Source: Aspidiotus rigidus (taxonomy: Eukaryota; Arthropoda; Insecta; Hemiptera; Diaspididae). Taken from it: a DNA stretch of 64,000 nt. The notes beneath the pieces are model-generated. The model worked only from the letters and a program-made list of their open reading frames with translations. It was not told where the DNA came from and made no database searches. Of this stretch, positions 46,195 through 56,524 are shown piece by piece; the stretch's first letter is position 1, and the number at the start of each line of letters is the position of its first letter. Made by a program: the position numbers and the translations under genes. The stretch spans positions 4,340,001-4,404,000 of the forward strand of contig JAVHKY010000056.1 of NCBI GenBank assembly GCA_035079385.1, in the 5' to 3' direction.

Positions 46195-47200
46195 TATCGG
46201 CCTACAACCATTCCCTCAGTACTGGCTAAAGTATTTGAGTCAGCCCTGTTTTATAAACTATATCAGCAAACAAGATCAATAGTACCGCAACAGCAGCATG
46301 GGTTCGTGAGGGCTAATTCTGTAATAACAATTGTAATGGAGTTAACTGTCATTTCACAAACAAACGTTTAATCAGAGAGTATCTTCTCAGGTAGATATTT
46401 TATGTACGGATTTTGAAAAGGCGTTTGATAAAGTAAATCATGATAAGCTACATTGAAACTAAATCGTCTAGGTTCCTCTAAATCTCTTCTGAAGTTATTT
46501 GAATCATATCTACAGAGCAGAAAGCAATATGTGGCGTTCAAAGAAACATGCTCGGAAGTTTTCAAAAGTCCCTCAGAAGTGCCTCAGGGATCCAACTTGG
46601 GCCAGTACTTGATCCTATTGTATGTCCTTAATGCTCATACGGGAATGAACTCAAAATGCCTACTGTATGCTGATGATTTAAATATCTACAGTGAGGTATG
46701 GAACTTGCATGACGCTAGCTTGCTGCAGCAAGATCTCACGGGGGTGTCGTGATCCCCTTGGTTCAATAGAAACCGCCCCTCGAATTTTAATTTCTTGTTA
46801 AAAAAAAAAAAAAAAAAAAAACTGTACAAATGCCAACCCCTCCCCCTGAAACGACAAATACAAAGAATCGTCTTCATCAAAATGGCTTCACAACACCCCT
46901 GTCTCAACAGATTAGTCAATTGGAGTGAGGGAAATTTCTTGCTATTGAGTAAGTATCAAGAAATGTGTACATTTCACCATCGCAAATTAAAAAAAAAAAA
47001 AACGGTAAATACAAATTATGCCGTTAAGGGAGATGTCTTAAAGCGGGTTGAAGAAGTTCGAGACCTGGGGGTGCTCCTTAAAACAGTTCCAAAAATCGCT
47101 GAACAAAGCCAGCCGTAATCTTGGGCTCATAATGCGGCACTTGGGGATGTTCACTAATACTACAACATTGAAAATTCTGTGTTTTGCACTCGCGGCAAAC
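46195..47200 (+). pseudogene. Non-LTR retrotransposon reverse transcriptase, interrupted by a MITE
   Basis: Shifted frames give the RT core of a Jockey/CR1-like LINE: RPTTIPSVLAKVFESALFYK (46200-46260), QQQHGFVRANS (~46290), ILCTDFEKAFDKVNHDKL (46398-46450, the FxxAFDxVxH motif with catalytic Asp), LFESYLQSRKQYVAFKE (~46490-46545), SEVPQGSNLGQYLILLYV (46575-46630, PQGSxLGP motif with P to Q), LLYADDLNIYS (46660-46690, intact YADD). After DLTG the frame is split by a 163-bp MITE (46739-46901). Then NRLVNWSEGNFLLL (from ~46910), EEVRDLGVLL (~47055-47085) and a degraded NKASRNLGLIMRHLGMF (~47105-47150) follow. No endonuclease domain is visible upstream. An A-run at 46799 lies in the insert. Confidence 0.88.
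46739..46901. mobile_element. 163-bp MITE inserted in the LINE RT
   Basis: TCTCA lies at 46734-46738 and 46902-46906. The termini CGGGGGTGTCGTGA and TTCACAACACCCCTG are an imperfect inverted repeat. The body matches 2132-2289 (TTGGTTCAAT, TTTAATTTCTTGT, CAAAGAATCGTCTTCATCAA). It contains a 21-base A-run not seen in the other copy. Confidence 0.8.
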
Positions 47201-47209
47201 ACCAGCAAC

Positions 47210-47615
47210 CTATAAAAGCTGACGATTTGACCTCTTACCGATCACTAATCGACCCAGTTTTTCTGTAATCATGAAATGATTTTTTAGGTCGATTAACGGT
47301 CAGATAATTTCCGCCTTTCTTTTGACCTCATTCCGACCAATAGTCGACCAAAGAATTGGTGTCCTACAGTTCATCAAGCCACAATCCAACCACATCTATC
47401 AATTCCTCACCTCAAACTGCAACCTTTTGAAGGAACAAAACAAAGAGAAACGATCATAGAAGATTACGCGTCAAGCGCGGATACTATTTTAATGGAAGAT
47501 GAGCGGAAAGAGGAATGTGTACCCTTACGTCTTCACATGTACTGCAGGCTGTTACTACCTTCGTGTTCTTGTTATTGACTCGCAGATGACCCACTGGTCA
47601 AGGTCATTGCGTTCC
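47210..47615. other. No gene; possible small inverted repeat at 47225-47310
   Basis: TTTGACCTCTTACCGATC and GATTAACGGTCAGATAA are weakly complementary. Otherwise nothing is recognised. Confidence 0.4.
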
Positions 47616-47623
47616 TATCTCTA

Positions 47624-49075
47624 TCTAATATATAAAGCAGAAAGTTTGTCCGTCTATCCGTCCGTCCTCCTGTCCGTTTATAACTCGAGAACTACTGGGC
47701 CGATCGCTTTCAAACTTTCAGGATATATTGTCCTCATCCCAGAGCAGCACATAGACTCACAAAAATAAAAATTTGACGGGGAGGTGCTGAGTAATTTCAA
47801 AAAAGGGCGAAAACAATGACTTTTTTCAATATAAAAAAACGTGGTGGTGTAGCTTGCCATGTACGTTAGACCTACGCGCGTTGAGTGGCGCAGTTTCCAG
47901 AATTGAATTATTGTGATAACTCGAGTATAACTCATTTTTATGAAAAATTGAAGAGAACAAAAATTGTAGCCCCTGTAATTTCCTTTCGAATGAGGCCGGT
48001 TCCAGATTTTTAGGAGGAAATTTTGTGACTACAGTATTCGCTGTACTTCCATACTAAGCAAGTTATTTTATTCACAGTTTTAAAAACACCTACATAAAGG
48101 ATTTTACATCCGGTATCTCATACAAGAACCAATGTCTAGACACGGTGCGCACTGCGTATGGGCCAAAGTCATATAGAAAAACCAAGTTAGTTCACGACGC
48201 ATTTAACCAACGTTATTCTTTACACATGAAGTTAATTGATCGCGGTAGGCGCGCATGGTGCATAGATGTCCAGTTTTCACACAGCGCATATGGACAATTT
48301 TCAAATTTTATTGATTTACTCGAAAAATATTGATTTTTACGCAAAGTTGAAGAGAAGTAAACTTAATCCTCTTGTAATTTTCTATCGATTGATGTGAAGA
48401 AAAAAATTTTATCACAAAAAAATTTGAAACCACCCACGTCTGATAGAAAATTACAAGAGGAATAATTTTTGTTCTCTTCAATTTTTATGAAAGTTGATAG
48501 TTTTGGAAATAACGGGAAAAATTAAACATCAGCCCATAAGAGCCTATAGTGAAGTAGGACATCAGTAATATGCTAACGCTGTTGCACAGCGGAAGACCTG
48601 TGAACGTAGTGCGTGAACTAACTTGGTTTTTCTATATGACTTTAGTATGGGCTAGCGGAAATTACCCTTTTTTTTACCTGTTGTCCGTGTGTTTTCTTAG
48701 GGACTGGCAAAATGTCCATGGATTTGTCTGTATTCTGCTGCGATGAATACAGGCTTCACGCGTTAAGTCAGCTCTCAAGTGAATTAGTGTGTAAAAAATT
48801 TAATTTGGTGATTTTATTTTTGTGCGACTCGGAACTTTGATATTTTATAAGTACATACAGTCGCAGTTTTTGGTGTCTATTTTCTTATTTTTGAACTGAA
48901 TAATTGTGAATTTTGCAAAACTCTTTCCACTGTTTCTTTTTTAAAAATTCATCTGAATTCCAAGATACCTACAAAACACACATACCTATAAGATACAGAT
49001 ACCTATAAAACACAGATATCTACTCAACACACAGCTAGCGGTCAGGCGCGCCGGAGGCGCGTCGCCAACCGCTAG
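47624..49075 (+). mobile_element. Non-autonomous Helitron, copy 3, complete, 1452 bp with nested insertion
   Basis: Starts A|TCTAATATATAAAGCAGAA and ends with a GC hairpin (CTAGCGGTCAGGCGCGCC, then GCGTCGCCAACCGCTAG) whose last four bases are the canonical CTAG before a T. Insertion between A and T, the 5' TC and the 3' hairpin-CTRR are the Helitron hallmarks. The middle is almost identical to copy 1. Without the 481-bp nested element (48164-48644) and its 8-bp duplication, the Helitron would be about 960 bp. There is no Rep/helicase gene. Confidence 0.92.
48164..48644. mobile_element. 481-bp foldback element nested in the Helitron, 8-bp target duplication
   Basis: GTATGGGC lies at 48156-48163 and 48645-48652; copy 1 of the Helitron has this site uninterrupted. 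The termini AAAGTCATATAGAAAAACC and GGTTTTTCTATATGACTTT form a ~32-bp inverted repeat that is perfect except for the outermost base (C against T). An inner inverted repeat pairs CTCTTGTAATTTTCTATC with GATAGAAAATTACAAGAG. The word CACAGCGCATATGGA is shared with the foldback at 19642-20135. It is non-coding and hAT-like by duplication length. Confidence 0.93.
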
Positions 49076-49104
49076 TCATTCTATGATTCGATCGCGCATC
49101 GTCA

Positions 49105-49630
49105 ATTAAATTCCTTTTCGCGTGTGTTGGAAGTGTTTAAGATTAATAATTTCGCAATATTTTCAACAATGTAGGATGAAAATTCTTTATCAGAAGACAA
49201 TGTTATGAACGTTACTCCTTCTGATATTATTGATGCAGCAAATGAAGCTGAGTAGCAACTTTTACCGGCTAAGTCGAGAGACCGATACAAACGAACGTAC
49301 CACAAATTCAATAAATGGAGGGTCTCTCAGAAAGCCTCATCTTCGTCAGAAAGAACTTTAATTGCCTATTTTGTCGAATTGTCCGACAAGAAGAAAAAGA
49401 AGCCGTCCACCTTGTGGTCCTACTCTATGTTATGGAGTACCGGTACGATACAGTTAAACGAAAATGTTGATATTTCAAAGTTTTCAAAACTCCTTTAGTT
49501 TTTAAAGAGAAAATTTGTAGGCTATTGGCCCGTCAAAGCAAAAACTTTTACAAAAGCTGAAATGAATCATCGGTTTATCCGCAAAGCCTCTGATATGGAT
49601 TGGTTAGCCATCAAAGTGAGTCACAAATTT
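49105..49630 (+). pseudogene. Tyrosine-recombinase-like gene fragment (Crypton type), N-terminal core-binding domain
   Basis: The plus-strand reading DENSLSEDNVMNVTPSDIID, then LLPAKSRDRYKRTYHKFNKW with SSSERTLIAYFVELSDKKKK, LWSYSMLWSTGTIQLNENVD and KRKFVGYWPVKAKTFTKAEM, ending SDMDWLAIK before GTGAGT. This order (KSRxRYxxxYxxFxxW, YFxELS, LWxxYSML, KRKxxxY, KxFT) is the core-binding domain of tyrosine-recombinase-like proteins found in large numbers in insect genomes. Stops interrupt it at 49250 (TAG) and ~49493 (TAG). AAA|GTGAGT at the end is a good donor, but I find no catalytic R-H-R-Y exon downstream. It is a non-functional remnant, unless sequencing errors made the stops. Confidence 0.72.
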
Positions 49631-49835
49631 TCTTTAATACAAGTGCCAGTATCTTTTTAGTTCATCATTACCATACATACTCCTACTTTGTATTTTAACA
49701 GGTTGTTTGTATATTTGGCTTGTAAGGGCGTGTAGAACGGATGAATTACCTACTGAATATTCAAGTTCATCACGTGAAATTATTAGGTAACGGATGTATT
49801 TATGGTAGAACTGAAAAGTACAAAAACCCACGTTC

Positions 49836-50122
49836 CCCGGTAAATATTGTTCCCACTTGAAGCCCTCAAATACAAAGGGCTTCAGGGACACAAAAGAGAA
49901 ACAGGGCTTCAAATGGGAATTGAAAGGGTAGTTTTTTCCAAATGAAGCCCAAGGAATCAGAAGGGCTTCAGTTTGTCCCTGTTGAAGCCCTTTGAACGCA
50001 GGGAACCAAAGGGTTTCAACAGGGAAGTAAGAGGGAAACAGGGAATCAACAGGGCTTCAAATGAGGGCTTCAGAGGGTAGTTTTTCCCAGGGGCTTCAGA
50101 GGGCTTCAAATTGTTTACCGGG
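49836..50122. mobile_element. 287-bp MITE rich in GGGCTTCA words, copy 2
   Basis: The same ends and interior as copy 1 at 42448-42734; the four visible differences are single substitutions. TC lies on both sides. Parts of two minus-strand open frames (49634-49912, 49957-50382) translate through it and are not genes. Confidence 0.92.
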
Positions 50123-50129
50123 TCCTCGA

Positions 50130-51495
50130 AAATTTGAGATAAGGGGACCACAGTGTCAACTCGTTCAAAAGTACAAGGATTTACGTTCAAAAAAAGTTCT
50201 GAGTACTCGTTCTTTCCTGAATTATTAACGTGGGGAATGCACAGCCTAGGTGATAGGAAAATAAAAGTTGAGCAAAATGTCGCGCAAAATAGCATCTTTC
50301 TTGAAATTAACTGATGTAAATCAATACATAGGTAAGTAGTGTTAACGCTAGTACAATAATGGTTCGATACTTTTTGTAACATTATGTGGCTTGTTTCAAA
50401 TAGAATTCAAATAGACATACATTTCGTCAAACGTCTGCAAATCTTATAACCTTGATCTGTCAAGGGCGATCGCTGTTCGACACTTTCAAATGGTGCAAAT
50501 TTTGATACTATGCTGACAGTAGGCATGACTAAGGAGTGAAGGGAGAAAATGTTGAACTTTGCAACAATCAACAAAAATTAATACTGCTCTGGACAGTCAA
50601 GGTAAATTTCTTTTTTAGATTTGAAAACACTGAACAGCTGACAATCTTATACTTTATGACTCAGGGAAGAAATCCACGTTTCCTGTGGCAGGTTTTTCCA
50701 GAAAAGCGATTTGACAGTTTTTCAACAGCTGTTCAACAGCTACAGTGGGGCTAAGTTCGACATTGCCGAACTGTTGTTTGACACTTATTTTGACAGATTG
50801 GGTCAAACAGTGCCAAAGCCGATGTATTTTGAATGAAGAAGCATGGTGGTTGGCGACCCAACGCAGTCGCCCAGTTGTATGTTGACAAATCGTTAGCATT
50901 CAAAAAAGATACCGCAAATAGGTATCATTCGTGCTGCAATCAAAGCAAATAGTAAGCTCATACTGTTTACTTACTTTGGTACAAATACTTGACTTTCAAT
51001 CTTGAACTCTCTTTAGCTGAAGAAATTTGTACTTCTGATGAGAAGTCCAACTCTGAGCAGAATCAAATTGGTGACAGTATTCCTCTATCCACCAAGGATG
51101 GTTCTTCAGTTGCCATGACACAGGTTCAAAACGTTGTTAATTTCAGCTCAATTTCCACTTCTACTCTTGTGAAGAAAAGTGAAGGTTGACTTTTTAACTT
51201 CACTAAATGCTCTGGCAATATAACCATAAATTATAATGCCAAATGAAGTTTATTTTTTTGAAAATTAGAAATTTTTCTTATTCATTTAGAGTTTCTACAT
51301 TTCAAACCTCTTTGTTATTCATTTATTTTGCATTCCAAATAGATACAATGTACCTATCTTATGCATTTAGAATTTCAAAAAGTCAATTTTTATTGTTGTT
51401 AACTACAAATTTTTCTTAATCATTCAGTCGAGTTTTTGTTTCAAATCTCTATTACATATTTGTTTAATTTTCATTCCGCCAAAGATACAATTCTA
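50130..51495. other. No gene supported
   Basis: Contains repeated TTCAACAGCTGTTCAACAGC words at about 50717-50742, and an open frame at 50989-51189. That frame reads AEEICTSDEKSNSEQNQIGD and FSSISTSTLVKKSEG; it is Ser-rich and unrecognised. It could be a later exon of the tyrosine-recombinase remnant, but nothing confirms this. Confidence 0.4.
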
Positions 51496-51528
51496 TTCAT
51501 TTTTTGTATTCTTAATTTATCTTATTCA

Positions 51529-52680
51529 TTAAGAATTTCTATTTGAGTATTTATGAGCCCAGAACTTTCTTGTTTGTACTGAGTTTCCATTTGAGTTGAC
51601 CTGAATAGTTTTGGGACTGAACTCTATTGCCCTCCAGAAATATCTGGATATGGGACTTCGTTGGATATGTTTTCCAAATTTTGGAGGAACAAGTAAATGT
51701 AACTTTGTACAAATCCTCCTATTGTAGTGCTGCTCCGCTGGCGTCTTCCCTGAAGCCAGAGGAGTGACCAAGTATTTGAAGATTATTTCTTCCACTTTTT
51801 CATTAATATTTGTAGGATTCTGGGCGCACATTGCTTTTAGTTTTGATTTAAATGTTTGTACCAGACGTTCAGCTTGCCCATTGGTAGCTGGCATGTTTGG
51901 ACTTGATGTACGGTGATGAATACCTTATTTCAGTGGGAAGTCTTCAAATTCTGCTGACTTGAATATCAAAGCATTATCTGATACAAGTATGTGCGGGAGT
52001 CCTTGATGAGCAAAAACTCAGCGTAGAGCTAAAAGTGTTGATGTGGGAGCAGATGGAAAGTAAATATCCAACCATTTAGAGAAGGCGGCCACAATAATAA
52101 GGAAATTATATCCAAACACTTCTGCAAAGTCAATATGTATGCGCGACCCAGGCTCAGTGGGCCTCTCCCAAGGGTGAACTGGCGCTGCCTGAGTGCTCCT
52201 TTGGCCTATTGTGCACTCTGGACAGCCATTGACAATGGCTCCTATATCTCTATCAATGTTTTTTCAGTATACTGTCTATCTAGCTATAGATTTCATTTTG
52301 CTAATCCCTTAGTGGGCGGAGTGTAACTGCTGAAGAGCATACTGTTCTAATGATGTAGCTATGACTACTCGACCTGCTCGAAAAATGATGCCATAATGGA
52401 GTGACACGCAGTCTTTTGACATTTCCTTTTTTATTTGATCAACAGCTTTCTAACATTTACTTGACCATACAAACGGTACCTTGCCTATCAATTTATTCAA
52501 AGGTTGCAAGATTGAGGAAGAAGCAATCAAACGAGTTGCGATATTTCTTACATTGCTGCTTGTACTGAAAGATAGTTTTTTAAACAACACAGGCCTACGC
52601 CAAAAGCAAAATCTTGATACTTGAATTATTCGATGTTCCAAAATTTCAAGTGTTTTCTTACAATTCACGGAATCTGTGAA
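51529..52680 (-). pseudogene. Ty3/gypsy retrotransposon pol remnant: RT tail and integrase
   Basis: On the minus strand, 52668-52450 gives the RT-RNase H junction (NIATRLIASSSILQPLNKLI, GKVPFVWSSKC). The RNase H domain is missing. From ~52400 the integrase follows: a trace of the HHCC zinc region with VNGCPECTIGQ (~52210-52240), GSRIHIDFAEVFGYNFLIIV (first catalytic Asp, ~52150-52090), SKWLDIYFP (~52080-52055), GLPHILVSDNALIFKSAEF (second Asp, ~51995-51950), HHRTSSPNMPATNGQAERLV (catalytic Glu, ~51920-51865), then the C-terminal region to 51529. Three or more stops and the deletion make it dead. No LTR was identified. Confidence 0.9.
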
Positions 52681-52847
52681 TCAATGGAGTTGTTCTTCAA
52701 ACAATTAGGTAAGTCTTTGTCCAATCAGAATCATTGTTGCTGAGTTTTTTTGTTACAAATTAAAATTTTTCGCCACAGGACTGCTATCATGATTCTTATC
52801 AGGTGAACAATAAATGCAGTTTTTGCTGTCTAAAATAATGGCTATTT

Positions 52848-52902
52848 ACAGTACATGTGACGTAGGTGAGTTATAAAGACTCACCTACGACACTTGTACT
52901 GT
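52848..52902. repeat. 24-bp-arm hairpin
   Basis: ACAGTACATGTGACGTAGGT... faces ...ACCTACGACACTTGTACTGT across a 7-base loop (TATAAAG); only two or three mismatches in 24. Confidence 0.85.
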
Positions 52903-53084
52903 ACAAGGCTTTAAAACACAAATACTTTGAAGACAAATTTGTACATCAGAAGTATACGTTTTTGTGCGGTATGTTTACGTCATAGTTTTTTCGCACCGGT
53001 TTTCCGGGTATAAAAGACCATCGGTGACGTTATTTCGTTTTTTTCACACGCTCCGCGCTAACGTTGAAAATCGTTACCTACGTC

Positions 53085-53134
53085 ACTGAAAATCGTTTTG
53101 CAAAAATGTACTTATGATGCATGCGCGTTTTAAA
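53085..53134. repeat. 49-bp dispersed repeat, copy 2
   Basis: CTGAAAATCGTTTTGCAAAA through GATGCATGCGCGTTTTAAA, matching 9124-9172. Confidence 0.7.
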
Positions 53135-53139
53135 CCTAC

Positions 53140-56100
53140 TTTCGGCGTATGTGTTTAAAAAAGAGAATTACTCAGTAGCTAACATTGACAAATGGGAAAA
53201 AAGACTCTTTGCAGCTTTTTTATTTACAATAAAAAAACCAATAAAAGCATAATATGCCAATGCAACATCTCAAGAACTGACCCTAGCTGCAACCAGCAGT
53301 CCAACAAGTAAAGAGAAAGCAAATGAGCCGGAAACAGAAACAGAAACTGTGACAGTTTCAGTAAGATGCGGTGCTGAAATTACTGTAAGTAAGAGCATGA
53401 AGATCAATTACATCTTAATTCTCTTACCTATTAAATTGATAAAGGTAATTTTTCACTCTTTTATACTTATATTTATGACTGTTCTTTATTTGAAACTTCA
53501 AATAGGAATAATACTCAATTGTAGATCTGGTTGGTTTTTTCCTTGGTACCTCTAGGTCAAATTGATTGAGTCAACCTTTGGAACAATTAGGTATTTGTTA
53601 GGGTAACTTGACGACTTACAGCAAAAATCGATTCAAAAATTTGTGGTTTGTATGGAGGTAGGTAATGATGATTGCTCTTTCCTCCTATTCTAGGAATGAG
53701 TGGTCTACCTATACCTAATGTACGTTTTGTTGGTGTTATCCATAATTGGAAAGTGTGCACAATTCTGAGAAAATTGAAGATTATATCACACATTTGAAGA
53801 ATGGACATCTGGGAAAATATAGGTATATTTCAAAAAATTACCATTTGGAAAATTTTATTCCGGTAAAACTTTTGGGAGGAAAACCATTCAGAAAAATTTA
53901 ATTTGAACTAAAAAATATTCGTGATAATAGAATTTGGAGAAACGTGCTTAAAAATGTACGTGGTATCTTTCTCCCTGAACGCTCTTCTCAGGACGATTAA
54001 CTATTGGGCTGGAGACAGCAGCATTTGCAAAAGATCCACAACAAAGTATAAGCAGATGTATAACTATACAGTTCAATGAGGGATCTGTATGAATGGTTTT
54101 AAAAAGATGTGATATTTATTTTAATTTTATAGAAGGTGAATTATACAGCACGAATACGATTACACACTACCTACGCCACAATACAGGTAAGCAAATCTTG
54201 TCGGGTGGAGACTGCGAATGCTGAGTAATGTGCGTGAATGTCAAGTAAGTCGAGAATGAGTATCGAGCAAATTTCTAATTCGCGAATAATTTGACGGTAG
54301 AAGAAATTCACGATTGGCGAATGAGTTGACCAATGCTGAACGCGAATAATTAACTCGTTCCCCACTACGCGTTGCTCAACATTTTCGTATGCGCGTTTAG
54401 TCACGTGTGGCTGAACGCGAATTCGCGCGTATATATAATTATGACCTCACTGACGCACCCCTATACCTACTTGCAAATGCGAATTTTCCGCAAAGAAGGC
54501 GGGTGCATATTTTTTTATTGTCATTTCAACTGTTCGGTGAGTACATGATACCACCTATTAATATAGTTTCTGTACGTGTACGTGTTCTGGATGACACCAT
54601 AATGTGGTATACATAGGTATACCTATGGGTACATAATGCCTAGTCTATGTAAATTTTTATTGTTCGCTTATACTTGTTTCTTTCATGAACACTTCACTTA
54701 AGTATCCGTACAGTGCGAACAGCCAATAGAAATTCAAAACAATAATATTGTAGGTAATTTACGGTATTATCACCATGATTCACAACGATGAACTCGAAGA
54801 CATTGATTAGAGATTTATATTTTATTACTTAGGTACCTATAGATAAATTAAATGCGATGAGTCCACAATTTAGGACGAACCATGTACTGTGTAGGTGTTA
54901 TCTCAAGATAAATACCTTAAACTCGACTTTGCACATCATCTGTTTGAGTCGATCACATTCACATGGCACATATTTACGGAGCTTCATATGGAAGATGAGA
55001 TTATTATCATAGATTCTTTGCTATCAGCCCGGTAACTTGTTAAATTCAATTGTCCGCCGTTATTCTCTTTCATTGACTATAAATGTTTAATGGGAGCGAA
55101 ATTTTTAAGTAAGTATTCCGCACAGCATACCACCATCATCCCCCCCCCCCTCGTAAGATATTTTCTTATCCAACCTCATATACCTTTTGCCAATATTGCC
55201 GTCGTCTTCTAACTTTGATCAGATTATGCAGAAATGTACTTACGTTTGCTGTTCGTTATTGTACAGACTTTCGATACGGTATACGGGACATATTATGTAC
55301 CTACTACGAATTTTAAAAAACAAAAGGTTTGCTCAAGGTGGTGAAAAATCTACGTAGTCTTATCTACCCAACTCACGTTTACATACACTGTAACTTTTGC
55401 GTCCTTAATACCCCGTGTACTAAATCCTATCCATCGATCCTATCACTCTTTACCTGTCCAACTACTCACCCTACATGTTTTCTCTGTATATTCCCTGATT
55501 GATACCAAACTTGTAGCTAAGTTTTTAGCCAATACAATTGGTTAAGTAGCCCTGGTTGTTGCTCGATTAACAACCTGTGTATATTCGTGTGTATAAGTTT
55601 GCAAACCTAAGCCTATAGGTTTTTTGGTGTTTAGCTCTCCCAAGGCTGTGACTCTATTATGAATATTATTAGTGATGGTCTGATATAATAATTAACGTCG
55701 GATTGTCACGAGCTTTTTTGTATCCATTCTCCTGTTAATAGTAGCATCGACAGAGAAATTATTATGTTGAAAAAATAATATATTTTGTTGAGATTGTGTA
55801 CTTGCTTTAAATGTTATTTCCATCTTACATATTTAATCCATTACCATAATTAAAACGGAAATAGCGATATAAAATCAGTAGTCAATACACGTTCAACTTT
55901 GGAACTCTATTTCAACCTTTATGGAGGGGATTTTTAGTTTTGAACCCTCCTGTTCCAATTTCCGCGATCATAGAAAAGTTCCTGCCAAGTTTCGTCATAA
56001 TCAGTTCAATATAGAATGAAGACTATTTAAGTACAGAAAATTTCAGCCTGTGTATTGAATTTGTTGATTTTTGTATCAATCAGTCTAGCCCCATTACCTG

Positions 56101-56500
56101 GTTCTGCAGAGGTTTCTAACATGATCAGGAACCCTTATTTTAATAACTAATTCATGAGGCGCGAGTTCTTCATCATCAATAGACTCTAGGAATTCTGTAT
56201 GATAGATATATTGAAAGCAATCTTCTTCATTAACATGATAAAATGGGAATTCATTTTCGCTTCAGTTAAGTTAAAATGTCGATGAAAAAATCGAGAAAGT
56301 TGTACCGTACAGAAGTGGTGATATTTTTCTTTGGAAATCAGTGAATCAGTGACTATACACGTACCAGACAAGTACTCGCATTGTTAAAAAAGTTTTCACT
56401 TTGCTGGATACTACCACGAGAGCGTGCTGCGTGATACTAACATTATGAACCAACCCTATTGTACGAAACTTAATACGATAAAAACTTGAGAGATTGTTGA
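53140..56500. other. No gene seen; C run at ~55140
   Basis: AT-rich DNA with several TAGGTACCTA-like words and a 13-base C-run near 55139. A purine-rich CGGAAACAGAAACAGAAACTG is at about 53331. No coding region is supported. Confidence 0.5.
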
Positions 56501-56524
56501 CCAGCTTCGACCTTTCTTTCAAGA

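Noticed and set aside
49957..50382. 141-codon minus-strand frame
   Set aside because: Half of it is the 287-bp MITE, and the rest has no motif; the related 42673-42939 plus-strand frame also begins inside the other MITE copy.
51001..51189. Ser-rich frame as a second exon of the tyrosine-recombinase remnant
   Set aside because: No acceptor/phase match could be shown and no catalytic residues are present.
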